64,000 bases of DNA from Helianthus annuus (GCF_002127325.2 NC_035433.2:13674111-13738110), one strand, 5' to 3'. Shown: positions 21,468 to 33,188, counted from the first letter of the stretch. The notes: generated by a model not told the origin, from the sequence alone. Numbers and translations: made by a program.

Positions 21468-24363
21468 TCATTTCAACCAACTTGAAAAAGGTTTCAACCA
21501 ACTTGAAAACTTTCTCAACATTCTCAATCTTCACGTTCTGAAGAGGATACTCAAAATCGGAGTAAAGTTTGTCTGTTCCAATCATAGTGTATACCACCAT
21601 AATTGGATCATCATTCGCACTCTTATCCGATTTCGGTATGAACCAATCCAAGAAATTACCCTAATCTTCAGACTCACTAACAGCTTTCTCAGATTGAGAC
21701 TTCTCAAAGTTATCACTCTCTTCATCTAACACCTGATCGACAACGGTTTTGATGACATGTGATTCGTTGTCGGTGTCGGATGCAGAGAATGTAACATCAA
21801 TGCTTTCAGTAAAATCATCCTCAATTGATCTCAACTTAAGATTCAAAGCACCTTCCACCCCATCTGGATATTTTTGCGTAAAATGATTCCACATTGGGGG
21901 TGGAACACTCTTAAAGACTGGTGCAACATGTGGCTGCTGTGGGACAATTTGTTCAAGAACATAAGATGAAGCCACATAACTCATCAATTTTTTTTATCAA
22001 TTCTCTCATTTTCAATTTTAGCTAATTCAAGCTCTTTCTTTAGTGAAGCGATTGTGTCAAGATGAAAGTTAACCTCAATTTGTTTATCAAAAGGTGTTGC
22101 TTTAGCCAATTTTGTTGCTTTGTCATTTTCAACACTCTCATTTCGGATCATTTTAATTGACCTGGCAAGAGTATCATAAGCCTCTTTGACTTGTCCAAGG
22201 TCAAATTTTAGCATATCTGCATGATGTTTCAATTCCTGATACTTAGTGTCTTTCTCAAGACACTCCATGCACGGTTGTAAACACTTCTGGCATGGTGTTT
22301 CAGGGATTGAAACAACTTTCTCAACAACAACCTGTTCATCACACACAATTTTCACATCTTGTTTACCGACATTTTTCAACTCAGACTCAGACACTTTGAC
22401 CTCCTGAACTCCAGATTTCTGATCTGACTCCTGTTTGACTGACACGGTACTGACAGACTCTTAGATTTCTGATCTGACTCCTGTTTGACTACCACTTTTA
22501 GCTTTCCCATGAGAGCTTTGTCAGCGATATCTTTCAATGTCTCTCCAGTCAACTCTTTTGTCACGTCTATCATTTCCTCGACAACTTCTTTCTTTTCTTC
22601 GTATCTTGGACACGATCCAGTCATCGGTTCTTCGAAATAACCTGCAAAAGATTCAAACACTTTAGGAGGCATTATTGATTTCATAGAACTTGCCAATACC
22701 TCCTGTTCTGACTGGTAATAGTAAACTTCTGCAGCAATTTCTTCAAAGTCAACCACATTCTCAACAGGAACATCCTCAACAACCATTTCTAGCTCAGTCA
22801 CCATCTTCGGTACTTCAACAATTTTTGCCATCATGGCCTGCCCATCGCTTCCAGGGATGTATTTATCCCAAGTGAAACCTTCAGCTACTCTTTCATCATC
22901 TTGATTCACGATAAGAGCCTTCTCCGGTTTGTTTTCGATTTGCGGCCTCTGAACAGCAGGTTGTTGGTTAGGTCGATGATAGATCGCCTGCCTGTAATAA
23001 TCGTTTGTGAAAGGGTTCTGATGGTTGTTCATTTCACGGTTCAGGCATTCTCTCTTGAAATGACCACGTTCCTTACACTTGAAACATGTAACCTTTGATT
23101 TGTCGAACCCTAGCTTCTGATCAGGACCTGAGAGACTGTTTCTGCCTGTGATCTTCATAAAGCGTTGTGCCCTTCTAACCAAACTTGCCATACACCATTT
23201 TATATCAATCAATTCAAGCTCCTTGGGGTCGATCTGGTCGTAATCCTCTTTTGTCATATCCAGATTACCGATCCTTCCCGCCACTAAACCTTCATACGCC
23301 TCTAAAACGGAAGCCAGTAAAGCAATGTGTTGTTTCGCGACTGTTTCAGTAATTTCATTTCCATTCTTAATATTCACCGCGATGTTGCATTGCACCCCAG
23401 AAACGTAAGCCTGATTGTTGGAACTTGTAGAGCTTTGAGGTGAAGGCTGCTCTTGAGCTTTGAAGTTTGGATCATAGTTCACAAACGGTGAGGGCTTGTT
23501 CGATTGTGGAGTGTTAGTAGAAGCACTTGAATTTGTATCAGCACTAAAACCCGTTTGTATCTTTGGACTTTGATTTGTTGCAACAGGAGTGCTTCCTTTG
23601 TAGTAAAGAGATATGCCTTGCTGCACATTTGCTGAATTCATCTTCTTTATCTTCAACAATTCCAATTCATGAGCCTCTATCTTTTCGATAAATGAACTGA
23701 GATTCAAATTCACGAAATCCGAGTTGTTTTTCAACATCATCAAGTATGTCCCCCATTCATCATAAGGTAATGCGTCGGACAACTTGTCGATCCATTCCTC
23801 GTTTGTCTTTGTAATCTCCAATCTTTTCATCTCTACCACAAGATGGCAATAATCAACTGCTTCGTTGTTTCACCCTTCATCCCGGTAAAAATGTCGTACT
23901 CTTTCTTGATCAGGGCTTTCTTGCTTTTGATCATAGAGACGCTGCCTTGGAACTTCAACTTTAATGCTTGCCACATCGGTTGCGAGTTGTCATCATGTTG
24001 TAACAGGACAAGAATATCTTCTTTTATGGCCTGTTGAAGAATACTGACCATCTTCTTCTCAGCCTTAAAATCATTCTGTTCGGTTTCAGTCAAACTTCCA
24101 ATGCCTTTCTCTAATCCCATTCCATCAACAGGTGGAACATATCTTTTCTCTATCTTCATCCAACACTCAAAATGGTTGGCTTGTACCCAATTCTTGAAAC
24201 GTCCCGACCATCCGGCATACTCATCCAAGTTCATAAGCTTTGGCGGTTTCTGCATTGTTCCTAGCTCGTTCTCCATGTTGACATTTTGAACAATGCTTGC
24301 CGGACTTTGTGTTGCCGTCATGCCGCTACCCGCAAAAAGGTTGTAAAAATCTTGATTTTCCAT
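21452..24363 (-). pseudogene. Copia-M gag, N-terminal and central part
   Basis: It starts at ATG 24363-24361 (MENQDFYNLF). The capsid-like UBN2/DUF4219 region includes LDEYAGWSGRFKNWV and LLQHDDNSQPMWQALKLKF. The frame shifts near 23835 and continues (WIDKLSDALPYDEWGTY) to a first knuckle CFKCKERGHFKREC. An acidic Glu/Val-rich stretch follows. A 28-bp segment occurring twice (22413-22440 and 22463-22490, period 50 bp) causes a further frame change, and a run of A at about 21990 another. A TAG at 21661-21663 is in frame. Then come VYTMIGTDKLYSDFEYP and the LINE insertion site. Confidence 0.8.
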
Positions 24364-24375
24364 TTGAAGTGACAA

Positions 24376-24992
24376 ATTCTGAAAATTTTTAACTTTTTGA
24401 AAAACAGATTACTTTTACTGAAAAACTTTCTACACAGACTGAATTCCCAACACGATATCACGAACGAAACGGACTTAACCCTCAAACCATGATTTTACAC
24501 TTAGACTGAATTTTAGAGCGAAATCACAATTTTAAGTTTGGAGCGAAATCAGACTTTTATCTCGAGCGAAATCAGAAGGTGATCTCGAGCGAAATCAGAA
24601 TGTGATCTCGAGCGAAATCAGAAGGTGATCTCGAGCGAAATCCGAAAGTGATTTCGAGCGAAATCAGAATGTGATCTCGAGCGGAATCAGAAAATAAGAG
24701 CGGAATCACTGATTCCGCTTCTACCGTTTGGAGGGGAATTAAACTTTTCAGAAGGAAAACCTGATTTTGCTCAGAATTACGAGCGGAATCAATCAAATGT
24801 TGTTTTGAGCGGAATCAGGTCTCGAGCCATTTTTAAGCACTTTTAAGCTGTATTTTAATCTGAAACTCTCAAGGGTTTATTAATTGTCAATTTTACACAA
24901 TATGTCCAAATTTCAGTCCATTTTGTCCGTGGCAATGTCCAGAAACTCAAAAAGTGTAGTAAAAAAGCTTTGATTTTGGTATTCTAGCTCAT
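24376..24992 (-). repeat. Copia-M leader with 23-bp GAGCGAAATC tandem array
   Basis: Non-coding leader between the primer-binding site and gag. At about 24535-24690 it has around six tandem units of CTCGAGCGAAATCAGAAGGT plus GAT (23 bp), then scattered GAGCGGAATCA copies to about 24820. The same GGAATC/GATTCC motif makes an inverted repeat in the LTR (25246-25338). Confidence 0.85.
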
Positions 24993-25011
24993 AACTGGCT
25001 CTGATACTAAT
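24993..25011 (-). other. Primer-binding site of Copia-M
   Basis: Sense ATTAGTATCAGAGCCAGTT directly follows the 5' LTR. It matches the initiator-Met tRNA 3' end except for one base (TAGTATC instead of TGGTATC). Confidence 0.85.
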
Positions 25012-25463
25012 TGTAGGATCGTTATTGATGATCAAATGAGTCAATCAGAACTAAACACCACTGTTTATGCAGCGGAAATACACAAACAACTTGAATCAAA
25101 GTAGAATGGAGTAGAAACAGAATGCAGATTACTTTAAACACGTTTTCTCATTAAACTTTCTCAGAATAATTCGGCAGCAGTTCGGCTACACGGTCGACAT
25201 TCATATACAAAATGAGAAAACATCACAACTATATATAGGGGGCTGATTCCGCTCCAAATGACATTGTGTCATTTCGGGCGGAATCACTAAGTTGTGATTT
25301 CGCTCCTAATGACACAATGTCATTTGGAGCGGAATCAGAACATTAAAGCATAAAGTTACATTTTCAACCCCTACAGTGTACATTCTTGACACATTTGACT
25401 CCTAGACCCTATACAATCTAGACTAAGACTAAGACGCAGGCTTTAGACATTCGTGCACCAACA
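25012..25463 (-). repeat. 5' LTR of Copia-M (452 bp)
   Basis: Sense TGTTGGTGCAC...CGATCCTACA, with TG/CA ends and the primer-binding site adjacent. A TATATATA promoter box lies around 25229-25238 (sense). Next to it is an inverted repeat built from GATTCCGCTCC / GGAGCGGAATC around CAAATGACA/TGTCATTTG (25246-25338). The partner 3' LTR is deleted. Confidence 0.85.
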
Positions 25464-26870
25464 TGATCTTCTCGTTCCCAGGTGAACTCTGGGCCACGAC
25501 GGGAGTTCCAACGAACTCGAACAAGAGGTATTCTGGTGTGCTTGAGGACCTTGACGTCATGGTCCGTGATTTCAACTGGTTCCTCGACGAATCGCAACTG
25601 ATCGTCGATAGTGAGCTCCTTCAAGGGAACTAAAAGGGTCTCATCTGAGAGGCACTTCTTCAGATTTGACACGTGAAAAATGTTGTGAACTCCACCAAGT
25701 TCTGCTGGTAGGTTCAGTTTGTAGGCCACCTTGCCTATTTTCTCAATGATTTCGAATGGCCCAACATATCGCGGATTGAGTTTGCCTCATTTACCAAAAT
25801 GAACAACACCTTTCCATGGTGAGACTTTAAGTAGCACTCGATCCCCAACCTGGAACTCGAGTGGTTTCCTACGTTTATCAGCGTAGCTTTTCTGACGGTC
25901 ACGAGCTGCCGCCATTCATTGTCGTATCTGAGTAATTCTTTCCGTTACGTCTACTACAAGTTCTGGACCCGTGATCTAACTATCACCCACCTCTGCCAAC
26001 AAAGAGGTGATCGGCATTTACGCCCGTACAATGCCTCAAATGGAGCGGCTTGAATGCTGGTGTGATAACTGTTATTATAAGAAAACTCCACCAAAGGGAG
26101 ATGTTTTTCCCAGCCGTTTCCGAAATCGATTACACACGCACACAGCATGTCTTCTAGAGTTTGAATAGTGCGCTCAGACTGCCCATTCGTCTGAGGGTGA
26201 TAAGCTGTGCTCATGTCTAATCGAGAGCCAAAAGATTTGTGCATTGCTTGCCACAGTTCCAAAGTAAAACTTGCATCACCATCGGAAATGATGGAGGTTG
26301 GCAACCCGTGCCTCGAAACCACTTCCTTTAAGTAAATGTATGCTAAGGTAGAGAACTTGTTTGTTTCCTTGATAGCCAAGAAGTGTGCAGATTTAGTGAG
26401 TCGATCCACGATCACCCAAATAGAATCATTCCCACGTTGCGATCTAGGCAGGCCAGTAACAAAATCCATGGAAATTTCCTCCCATTTCCATTGAGGTATC
26501 TTTGGTTGCTGGTGTAGGCCTGATGGTTTCTGATATTACGTCTTGACTCTCGCACAAGTCAAACATTTGCTGACTTAAGTTGCTATGTGAGCTTTCATGC
26601 TAGGCCACCAATACGTAGTTTTGAGGTCGTGGTACATCTTATCCGAGCCTGGATGTACTGAGTAGCGAGACTTATGCACTTCATCCATCACTAGTTCGCG
26701 TAAGTTTCCATAATGTGGGACCCAAATGCGTCCTGTTACATAGTAGGCGTCGTCTTCCTTTTGTTCTAACCGTTGCTTCGAGCCGCGGAAGACTAGACTG
26801 GATGGTGAGTTGCAACGCTCGTACACGCCTAGGTATAGTATCCTTTCGACTGAGGGCGTCGGCCACAACA
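25464..26870 (-). pseudogene. Tekay-C integrase and chromodomain region (several breaks)
   Basis: Pieces in different frames. An HHCC finger portion has [13 protein letters not shown] and [13 protein letters not shown] (about 26575-26710). The integrase core (26469-25954) has [16 protein letters not shown] (Gly replaces Arg between the two Asp) and [16 protein letters not shown]-terminal part (25729 down) has [11 protein letters not shown] and [19 protein letters not shown], where Copia-M cuts it. Confidence 0.85.
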
Positions 26871-28810
26871 TTAGCCTTGCCCGGATGGTACTTAATCGCG
26901 CATTCGTAATCGTTTAAGAGCTCGACCCATCGACGTTGACGCATGTTTAGTTCCTTCTGTTTGAAGATATGCTCAAGACTCCTGTGATCGGTGTAGATGG
27001 TGCACTTGGTACCGTACAGGTAATGTCTCCATATCTTAAGTGCGAACACAACAGCTCCCAGCTCCAAATCATGAGTAGTATAATTCCTTTCGTGAGTCTT
27101 AAGTTGGCGCGAGGCGTAAGCAATGACTTTATCCCGTTGCATCAACACACAACCAAGACCATCGCAGTAAACCACAAAGTCATATGTGCCCTCTGGCAAT
27201 GAAAGAATAGGTGCACTGCAAAGTCTATCCTTTAAGTGCTGAAATGTTGATTCCTGTGTATTACCCCAACGATAAGTAACGCCCTTCTGCGTTAGTAAGG
27301 TGAGAGGTTGCGCAATCTTGGAAAAATCCTTGATAAACCTCCTGTAGTAACCTGCCAAACCTAAGAATTGGCGAATTTCCGTTGGTGTGCGAGGTGGAGG
27401 CCAGTTCTTAATCAAGTCTACCTTGGATGGATCAACATGAATCCCATCCTTGTTTACCACGTGGCCTAGAAAATGAACCTCGCAAAGCCAAAAGTCACAT
27501 TTCGAAAACTTAGGGTACAATTGTTCTGTTCTGAGGAGTTCCAAAATAAGCCGTAGATGACGCTCGTGTTCCTCCTGACTCTTAGAGTAGATCAGTATGC
27601 CGTCGATGAAAATAATAACGAACTTATCCAAGTAAGGTTTGCACACTCTGTTCATAAGATCCATGAAGACTGCAGGCACGTTTGTTAACCCGAATGGCAT
27701 GACTAGGAACTCGTAAAGCCCATAGCGAGTCCTGAATGTTGTCTTAGAGACATCCTCGTCTCGAACCCTTAGTTGATGGTAACCTGACCTCAGGTCAATC
27801 TTCGAATAGTAGCTCGACCCTTGCAGTTGATCGAACAAGTCATCAATGTGTGGAAGAGGATAACGGTTCTTCACAGTCACCTTGTTGAGTTCACGGTAAT
27901 CGATACACATTCTGAAAGTACCGTCTTTCTTCTTCACAAATAACACCAGAGCTCCCCAGGGCAAAGAGCTAGGAGGAATAAAACCCTTATCCAAGAGCTC
28001 TTGTAGTTGCGAAGATAGTTCTTCAAGTTCTGATGGGGCTAAACGATAAGGTGCTCGAGCTATTGGTGCTGCTCCAGGAGCTAGCTCGATTTGAAACTTA
28101 ACCTGTCGATGGGGTGGGAGACCAGGTAATTCCTCAGGGAATACCTCAGGAAAATCACGCACAATCGGGATATCTTCGATCTTCTTCTCTTTCTTCGAGA
28201 TGTCAGTAACGAGTGCTAAAATAGCAGTGTGCCCCTTTCGCAACCACTTCTGGGCCTTGAGAAAAGAAATGATGCCAACAACAGCACCACTCTTGTCGCC
28301 ATGTATCACTAAAGGTTCTCCATTTGAACTAGGAATGCGGACGATCTTCTCCTTGCAAAGGATCTCTGCTCGATGTTGAGATAGCCAATCCATACCAATA
28401 ACGATGTCGAAACTACCCAGAACGATAGGAATGAGGTCGATAGAGAAGGTCTGACCAGCTAAGATAAGATTACAACCCTTGACTACGTGTGTGGCCTCTA
28501 AACTTTTACCATTTGCTAACTCTATGACATGCTTGGTGCTCAAAAGTGTTGGTGTGCGCTTTAACATTTGACTAACTTTTAGAGACACATAACTGGTATC
28601 GGCACCCGAATCAAATAAAACAGTAACATAGAAGTCATCGAGAAGAAACTTACCCATCACCACATTAGGATCATTCCTTGCATCACCCTGACCTATCACG
28701 AATGCACGGCCCAGGGCGCCATTGTTCCCGTTGTTTCCCCCGTTGTTGTTCCCATTGTTGTTCCCATTGTTTCCCTGATTATTGTTGTTGTTATCCTGGT
28801 TCTGGTTCAA
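26681..28810 (-). pseudogene. Tekay-C protease-RT-RNase H frame with mutated RT active site
   Basis: 709 open codons. An Asn/Gly-rich linker, [10 protein letters not shown] and protease [10 protein letters not shown] come first. RT has CIDYRELNK and MPFGLTNVP, and the catalytic box reads [10 protein letters not shown]. The second Asp of the FIDD motif is Gly (GAC to GGC, codon at 27599-27601), which should abolish polymerase activity. In RNase H four codons after YCD are lost compared with Tekay-B (ASIQ-type segment). The frame shifts at about 26770 and ends in non-homologous sequence. Confidence 0.88.
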
Positions 28811-29981
28811 CTGAGGACAATTTCTCTTGAAGTGGCCTTCAGCACCACACTGAAAGCATCCCCTGTTACCCTGCTGCTGCTGCGGCTGATTCTGCGGGAC
28901 TTGCTGTTGCTGTTGACGATTCCGATTCGCAGGTCGCGCGCTCCTTCAATCTTTAGCTTCATGCCCAAACTTGTTACACCTCAACGGCCCTTGTTGCACT
29001 GCCCACTGTGATGCCTGTTTTATCGATTGCACTTGGGGTGGTTTCCCCTGTATCCACCCTGCCCTTGACTACCAGACGATTGCTGACCAGGACTCTGGTA
29101 GTCATCAGTCTTTCGCTGCTGAGACTGAGACTGAGCTGATGTCGATCCCATGCTTGAAAATCCATCCTATTTACGCTTGTTGTCGCTGGGAGCATCAGAA
29201 GTAGCTGTGACTGTAGTAGTACCAATACGCTTAGGCAGCCTGTTCTGCTCGACTGCCTGGTCATTGAGACGATGAGCAAGTCGAGTGACTTGCTGGATGG
29301 TGGTGAGGTTTGCTGATGTTACATGACTCTGGATCTCTGGCACTAAACCTTTGAGGTACAACTCAATTCGCTTGATGGGAGGATCCACCATAGTAGGACA
29401 CAAAATTGCCAGCTCATTAGACCTTTTCGTATATGCCTCAATTTCCGACCCTGTCATCTTTAGGTTGAAAAACTCCACCTCTAACTTGTGGATGTCGTTG
29501 CGACTACAATACACTTCCTTAATTAATTCCTTGAAATCATTACATGGGGTAGCGTTTGCAGCAACAATCCCCAGCATTTGAACCTAAGCGTTCCACCACT
29601 GAGCGCTAATCCTTCAAGGGTACCAGTAGCATACTTCACCCTTCGTGCCTCAGGGCATTCACACATTTCAAATATAGATTCGAGCTTCTCGAACCAATGG
29701 AGGAGGCCTACAGCTCCTTCGATGCCGTTGAAAGTAGTGGGTCGGTAGTCCATTAAAGTTTTGAAGGTACATGCAGGAGGCTGAGCATGTTGACCTGTTG
29801 TGTGCAAGAATAAACAAAGTTAAGCACAAGTGTTGGTTCACGGGAGTAGGATCTAAAGATCCTAGAGTAAGTTGCAATGGCAGGTTATACCTCCTGCCTG
29901 AGCGGCTGCGAGTGCTGCAGCTACTTGCTCATTAATTAAAGCCGTCAGCTGGGGTTGAGTCATGTTGATACGTCCACTCAT
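28811..29981 (-). pseudogene. Tekay-C gag with predicted intron
   Basis: It starts at ATG 29981-29979 (MSGRINMTQPQ). Exon 1 ends at 29891, the intron is 29795-29890, and the frame resumes as GQHAQPPACTFKT. The gag capsid domain includes GLLHWFEKLESIF, a frameshift near 29580, KELIKEVYCSRNDIHKLEVEF and SEIEAYTKRSNELA. Another shift near 29165 precedes the knuckle region and [14 protein letters not shown] (about 28840). Confidence 0.82.
29795..29890 (-). other. Predicted gag intron of Tekay-C (96 bp)
   Basis: Sense donor GCAGGAG/GTATAACCTG, acceptor GCACACAACAG/GTCAACATG, and a CTTAAC branch-point-like sequence 25-30 nt before the acceptor. Splicing gives AQAGGQHAQPP without a break; reading through meets TAG 12 codons later. 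Confidence 0.75.
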
Positions 29982-30270
29982 GATCTTCACATCATAAGAA
30001 ACATAAGTGAGAGAGATTCGCGATAGTGCGATGACAGAAGAGAGTAAGCACACATATGTTTTCAGTTAATAGTTGTTATGTTTATCTAAGCATATCATAA
30101 GCAAATTCTATGTGACTAGCAAGTAGGCAATACAAACATAAACCATACCACCTAGAATGTTGAGTCTTGCACGTGGAGCGAGGCGTCGTTGTGGATCGTT
30201 GAGCACTGTATAGGTTATAGTCTGGTTTTAACAAAAACTTTTTCCCTTATTAAAACCAAGTTCACTATAA

Positions 30271-30291
30271 CTAATGGCTCTGATACCAATC
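30271..30291 (-). other. Primer-binding site of Tekay-C
   Basis: Sense TTGGTATCAGAGCCATTAG starts two or three bases after the 5' LTR end and is complementary to initiator-Met tRNA. Confidence 0.9.
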
Positions 30292-31444
30292 TGTCACACC
30301 CCAAAAATCCACCTGCGGAGTATCACCGCTTGGAGGCGTGACTGACCAGGATCAAGCCACCAATCATATTGAATATAGTAAGTAATAAATAAAATTCAAC
30401 CACACAATATGAAAGGTGTCCAAAACAAAACATAGTTTAGTGTTTAGCGGAAGCATAAATGTAAAAACCAACATAAGTATCAAGTTTGAAATGTTATATT
30501 GTTTTTAACATGGCACCCACTGTCCATGTCCCACAACAACCGCGCCTCCCCGTGCAAGATCCATGTATCTATAGACCTACAAGGCATGTAACAACGAGTC
30601 AACAACAAAGTTGAGCGAGTTCACAGTTGGTTGTTTAGTTTTACCAGTTCGTTTTGAAATCATGAGTCATTTCGTAAACCACGAGTTAACCAATTCTTTC
30701 ATTTCCCAAACTGTGACCATAATCAGTGGGGGGCTTCCCCTGTGAACCACTAGACCATACCATATCGACTACTAACGAAACATAAGTGGTGCCCTACATC
30801 AGTGTCTATCATCACTGACAGTTTGCCATAGTCCATTAGTACACGCCCGTTCGAACGACGCGGTGTGAGGTTTGTTAAGCCTAATAACGCTATTAACTAA
30901 TGACCCGCTCGCTATCGGCCTCGGCGATTAATTCGATATAAAGAGGAGGGACTTCATGATAGAGTTTTGTCTAGTAAGTTAAGGTTGCTGTCCTACCCAA
31001 GGAGGAAGAGCATACGTAGTTCTACCCAAGGAGAATATATAGGAGTTATAGTGGCATCCTACCCATGGAGGATGGCCGTACATATCCTACCCAAGGAGGA
31101 TATGTAGAGTTCCGTTTAGTTCATTAACCCATTCCCAAGCCCTGGGAATCCCATGCTTTGTAGAGAGTGTGAACTCACCTCGGTTTGCTTGGTATGCTAA
31201 GATTACTCGCACAAACAATTCTGTCAAAGCCTATGGTATGCATGTACACACAATCAGTTGACATTTACACAGTTTACGTATAAGTACAATCATAGTACTT
31301 TGAAATTGTACAAGTCCATGCAATCATACATCACATATTTGATTCACATCAACACATAACTGTTTTTCAGTTTATACTAACGCAGTTAATCATTAACAGA
31401 CTAAACAGACCTAACAGACTTAACTGAGTTCACTGTGCAGATTA

Positions 31445-31625
31445 ATGACTCGACGAAACACCCTTGTCTCGTCGTAAACCCCTTCGACGAAACACCCTTG
31501 TTTCGTCGTGATATCCCTTGGCGAAACATACTGTTTCGTCGTACCTAATTCGTCATGATTGGTCTCGGCGAAACGCATCTGTTTCGTCATTACCATCGTT
31601 TCGTCGGGATGCATCAGTTACGCCG
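31445..31625. repeat. Cluster of GACGAAAC/GTTTCGTC hairpins in Tekay-C LTR
   Basis: At least four consecutive short hairpins, for example CGACGAAACACCCTTGTTTC followed by GTCG. Arms are 8-10 bp, loops are 4-6 bp, and spacing is about 35-40 bp. A second cluster is at 32030-32185. Confidence 0.85.
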
Positions 31626-32029
31626 TTACAATAGTTGTTTACCCAGAAACCCTGATCGCCCATCACAGTTCACAACAATCATACAATCATACAGTGATTA
31701 TCAACACCATTTATCATACTATTCGTAACAGAATCATGCGTTAACCGAAAACAATCTAACATATAGTACCAATACCACACCATAGATTCATTATGCTGAC
31801 AACATATCTCACTGATCAAAGTCTATTCGATCAACAAAACCAAGAAACCCCTAATTGCTAACAGGAAACGGAGAGAATGACTTGGTCGATTTAGATGGCC
31901 TCGAGGACACACAGTCACCGTCAATAGGGAGAGGGAGAGCTCTAGGGTTTCGATTTGGTCAAATATTTCACGAATGTAACCGTGTGCGTATTATATATGC
32001 ACTCGTAACTGAACTGGGCCCTTAATGGG

Positions 32030-32185
32030 CTTCGGCGAAACAATGGGCCAGCAAAACGCCTTGTTTCGTCGTGATGTCTGTGACGAAACAAACCCTGTTT
32101 CGTCGATGAGGGTTATGGGAAACACTCCCCGTTTCGTCGGAGTGTTCATGGCGAAACACTCCTGTTTCGTCGGGGCCATTCAAAG
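32030..32185. repeat. Second GACGAAAC hairpin cluster in Tekay-C LTR
   Basis: Four or so units such as GACGAAACAAACCCTGTTTC followed by GTCG and GGCGAAACACTCCTGTTTCG followed by TCG, about 40 bp apart, near the U3 start of the LTR. Confidence 0.82.
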
Positions 32186-32366
32186 TTTAAATAACTTAGG
32201 TTTATCAAACAGATTACATGATATATCACTAAACACATAGATAAAATATCAAATCAACATCTCAACATATAATCCAACGTACAATTACAAGGCAAACAAT
32301 CAAACAACTAAACAGTTAACGTAAAATTAATGCAAAGATGGAGTCTTGGAAACTCGAGTTGTCACA

Positions 32367-32715
32367 GAAGGAACCTTGTATCTCATGGGACGTATTTGGG
32401 TTCCGCTTTATGGTGGTATTAGAGAGGTTATTTTCGATGAAACTCATAAATCGAGGTACTCGATTCATCCAGGATCGGACAAGATGTACCAAGATCTAAA
32501 GGATTACTATTGGTGGCCAAGATTTAAGAGTGATGTTGCCATCTACGTTGGAAAGTGCTTAACTTGTGCCAAGGTAAAGGCCGAGTATCAGAAACCCTCA
32601 GGTCTTCTGCAACAGCCAGAAATACCCATGTGGAAGTGGGAGCAGATTTCTATGGACTTCATAACCAAGTTACCCAGAACCCCTAGAGAACATGATACGA
32701 TTTGGGTAATCGTGG
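32367..32715 (+). pseudogene. Tekay-E integrase N-terminal part (left piece)
   Basis: Plus-strand gypsy pol reading [16 protein letters not shown], then the HHCC finger ([21 protein letters not shown]), MDFITKLPR and DTIWVIV. Copia-D interrupts it at 32716. The matching continuation (VDRLTKSTHFF) is at 45286. The left side is cut by Tekay-C. Sequence details (MDFITKLP) put it nearer to Tekay-H than to Tekay-B/-C/-F. Confidence 0.88.
32711..32715. repeat. Target duplication CGTGG of Copia-D (left)
   Basis: CGTGG precedes the 3' LTR of Copia-D and is repeated at 45286-45290 after its 5' LTR. Confidence 0.92.
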
Positions 32716-33188
32716 TGTAGGTCCCCTTGATGTGTATGGATCTTCACAGAATTGTCTTTCCAATCAAGAGTGTGGAATCCTCTTGATCAGAATAAAGCAG
32801 AATGAGTAGAAACAGAAATCACTTTCAATCCGGGTTTTCTATTGATTATCAATCAAACAAGAATTACATTCAATTAAAACCCTAACCACTATCAAATTCG
32901 TCCAAGACCTATGCCTCTCATGAATTCTCTCTCAAACAACTGTTTTGGCTGATTAAGCTAAATCCTAAAGCCTAACCTTGTTTATATAACACAAGGTTTA
33001 CAAGTTGGGCTAGGGTTTCCTACATGGGCAAGCCCAATTCGTCCCCTATGACCCAATGTGGGTTTAGTTTAGCCCAAACTCCATTATTTCACTATTACAA
33101 AGCTAAACCCGCTAACTATTTATCGTTTAACTAATTACAAGATATTCAAAGACCAAATCTAAGCTGTTGTCACAAATACGCACCAACA
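32716..33188 (-). repeat. 3' LTR of Copia-D
   Basis: Plus strand TGTAGGTCCCCTTGATG...CGCACCAACA. It is the same length as the 5' LTR at 44813-45285. A sense TATATAAA box occurs around 32980-32990. Confidence 0.93.

Larger units (their letters stand above)
15585..25463 (-). mobile_element. Copia-M: Ty1/copia element with long gag, 3' end deleted
   Basis: Minus strand: 5' LTR (25012-25463), primer-binding site, repeat-rich leader, long gag with two separate CCHC knuckles, protease, integrase and RT up to the point where RT meets Tekay-B gag (about 15585). RNase H and the 3' LTR are missing. The right end lies inside Tekay-C pol (next bases TGATC). A LINE copy (19091-21451) is inserted in gag. 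Several frameshifts and stops show it is dead. Confidence 0.88.
25464..32366 (-). mobile_element. Tekay-C: Ty3/gypsy chromovirus, 3' end removed
   Basis: Minus strand: 5' LTR (30292-32366), primer-binding site, gag with the conserved intron, protease-RT-RNase H frame, and broken integrase and chromodomain up to the Copia-M insertion point at 25464. Its 3' LTR is missing. It is inserted in Tekay-E: the base run after its LTR (GAAGG at 32367) is the start of Tekay-E integrase sequence. Confidence 0.9.
30292..32366 (-). repeat. 5' LTR of Tekay-C (2075 bp)
   Basis: Plus strand TGTCACACCCCAAAAATCC...AACTCGAGTTGTCACA. A repeat of CCTACCCAAGGAGGA is at about 30990-31105, in the predicted intron 30577-31178. 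Two clusters of GACGAAACA...TGTTTCGTC inverted repeats are at 31445-31625 and 32030-32185. No ORF is credible. Confidence 0.88.
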
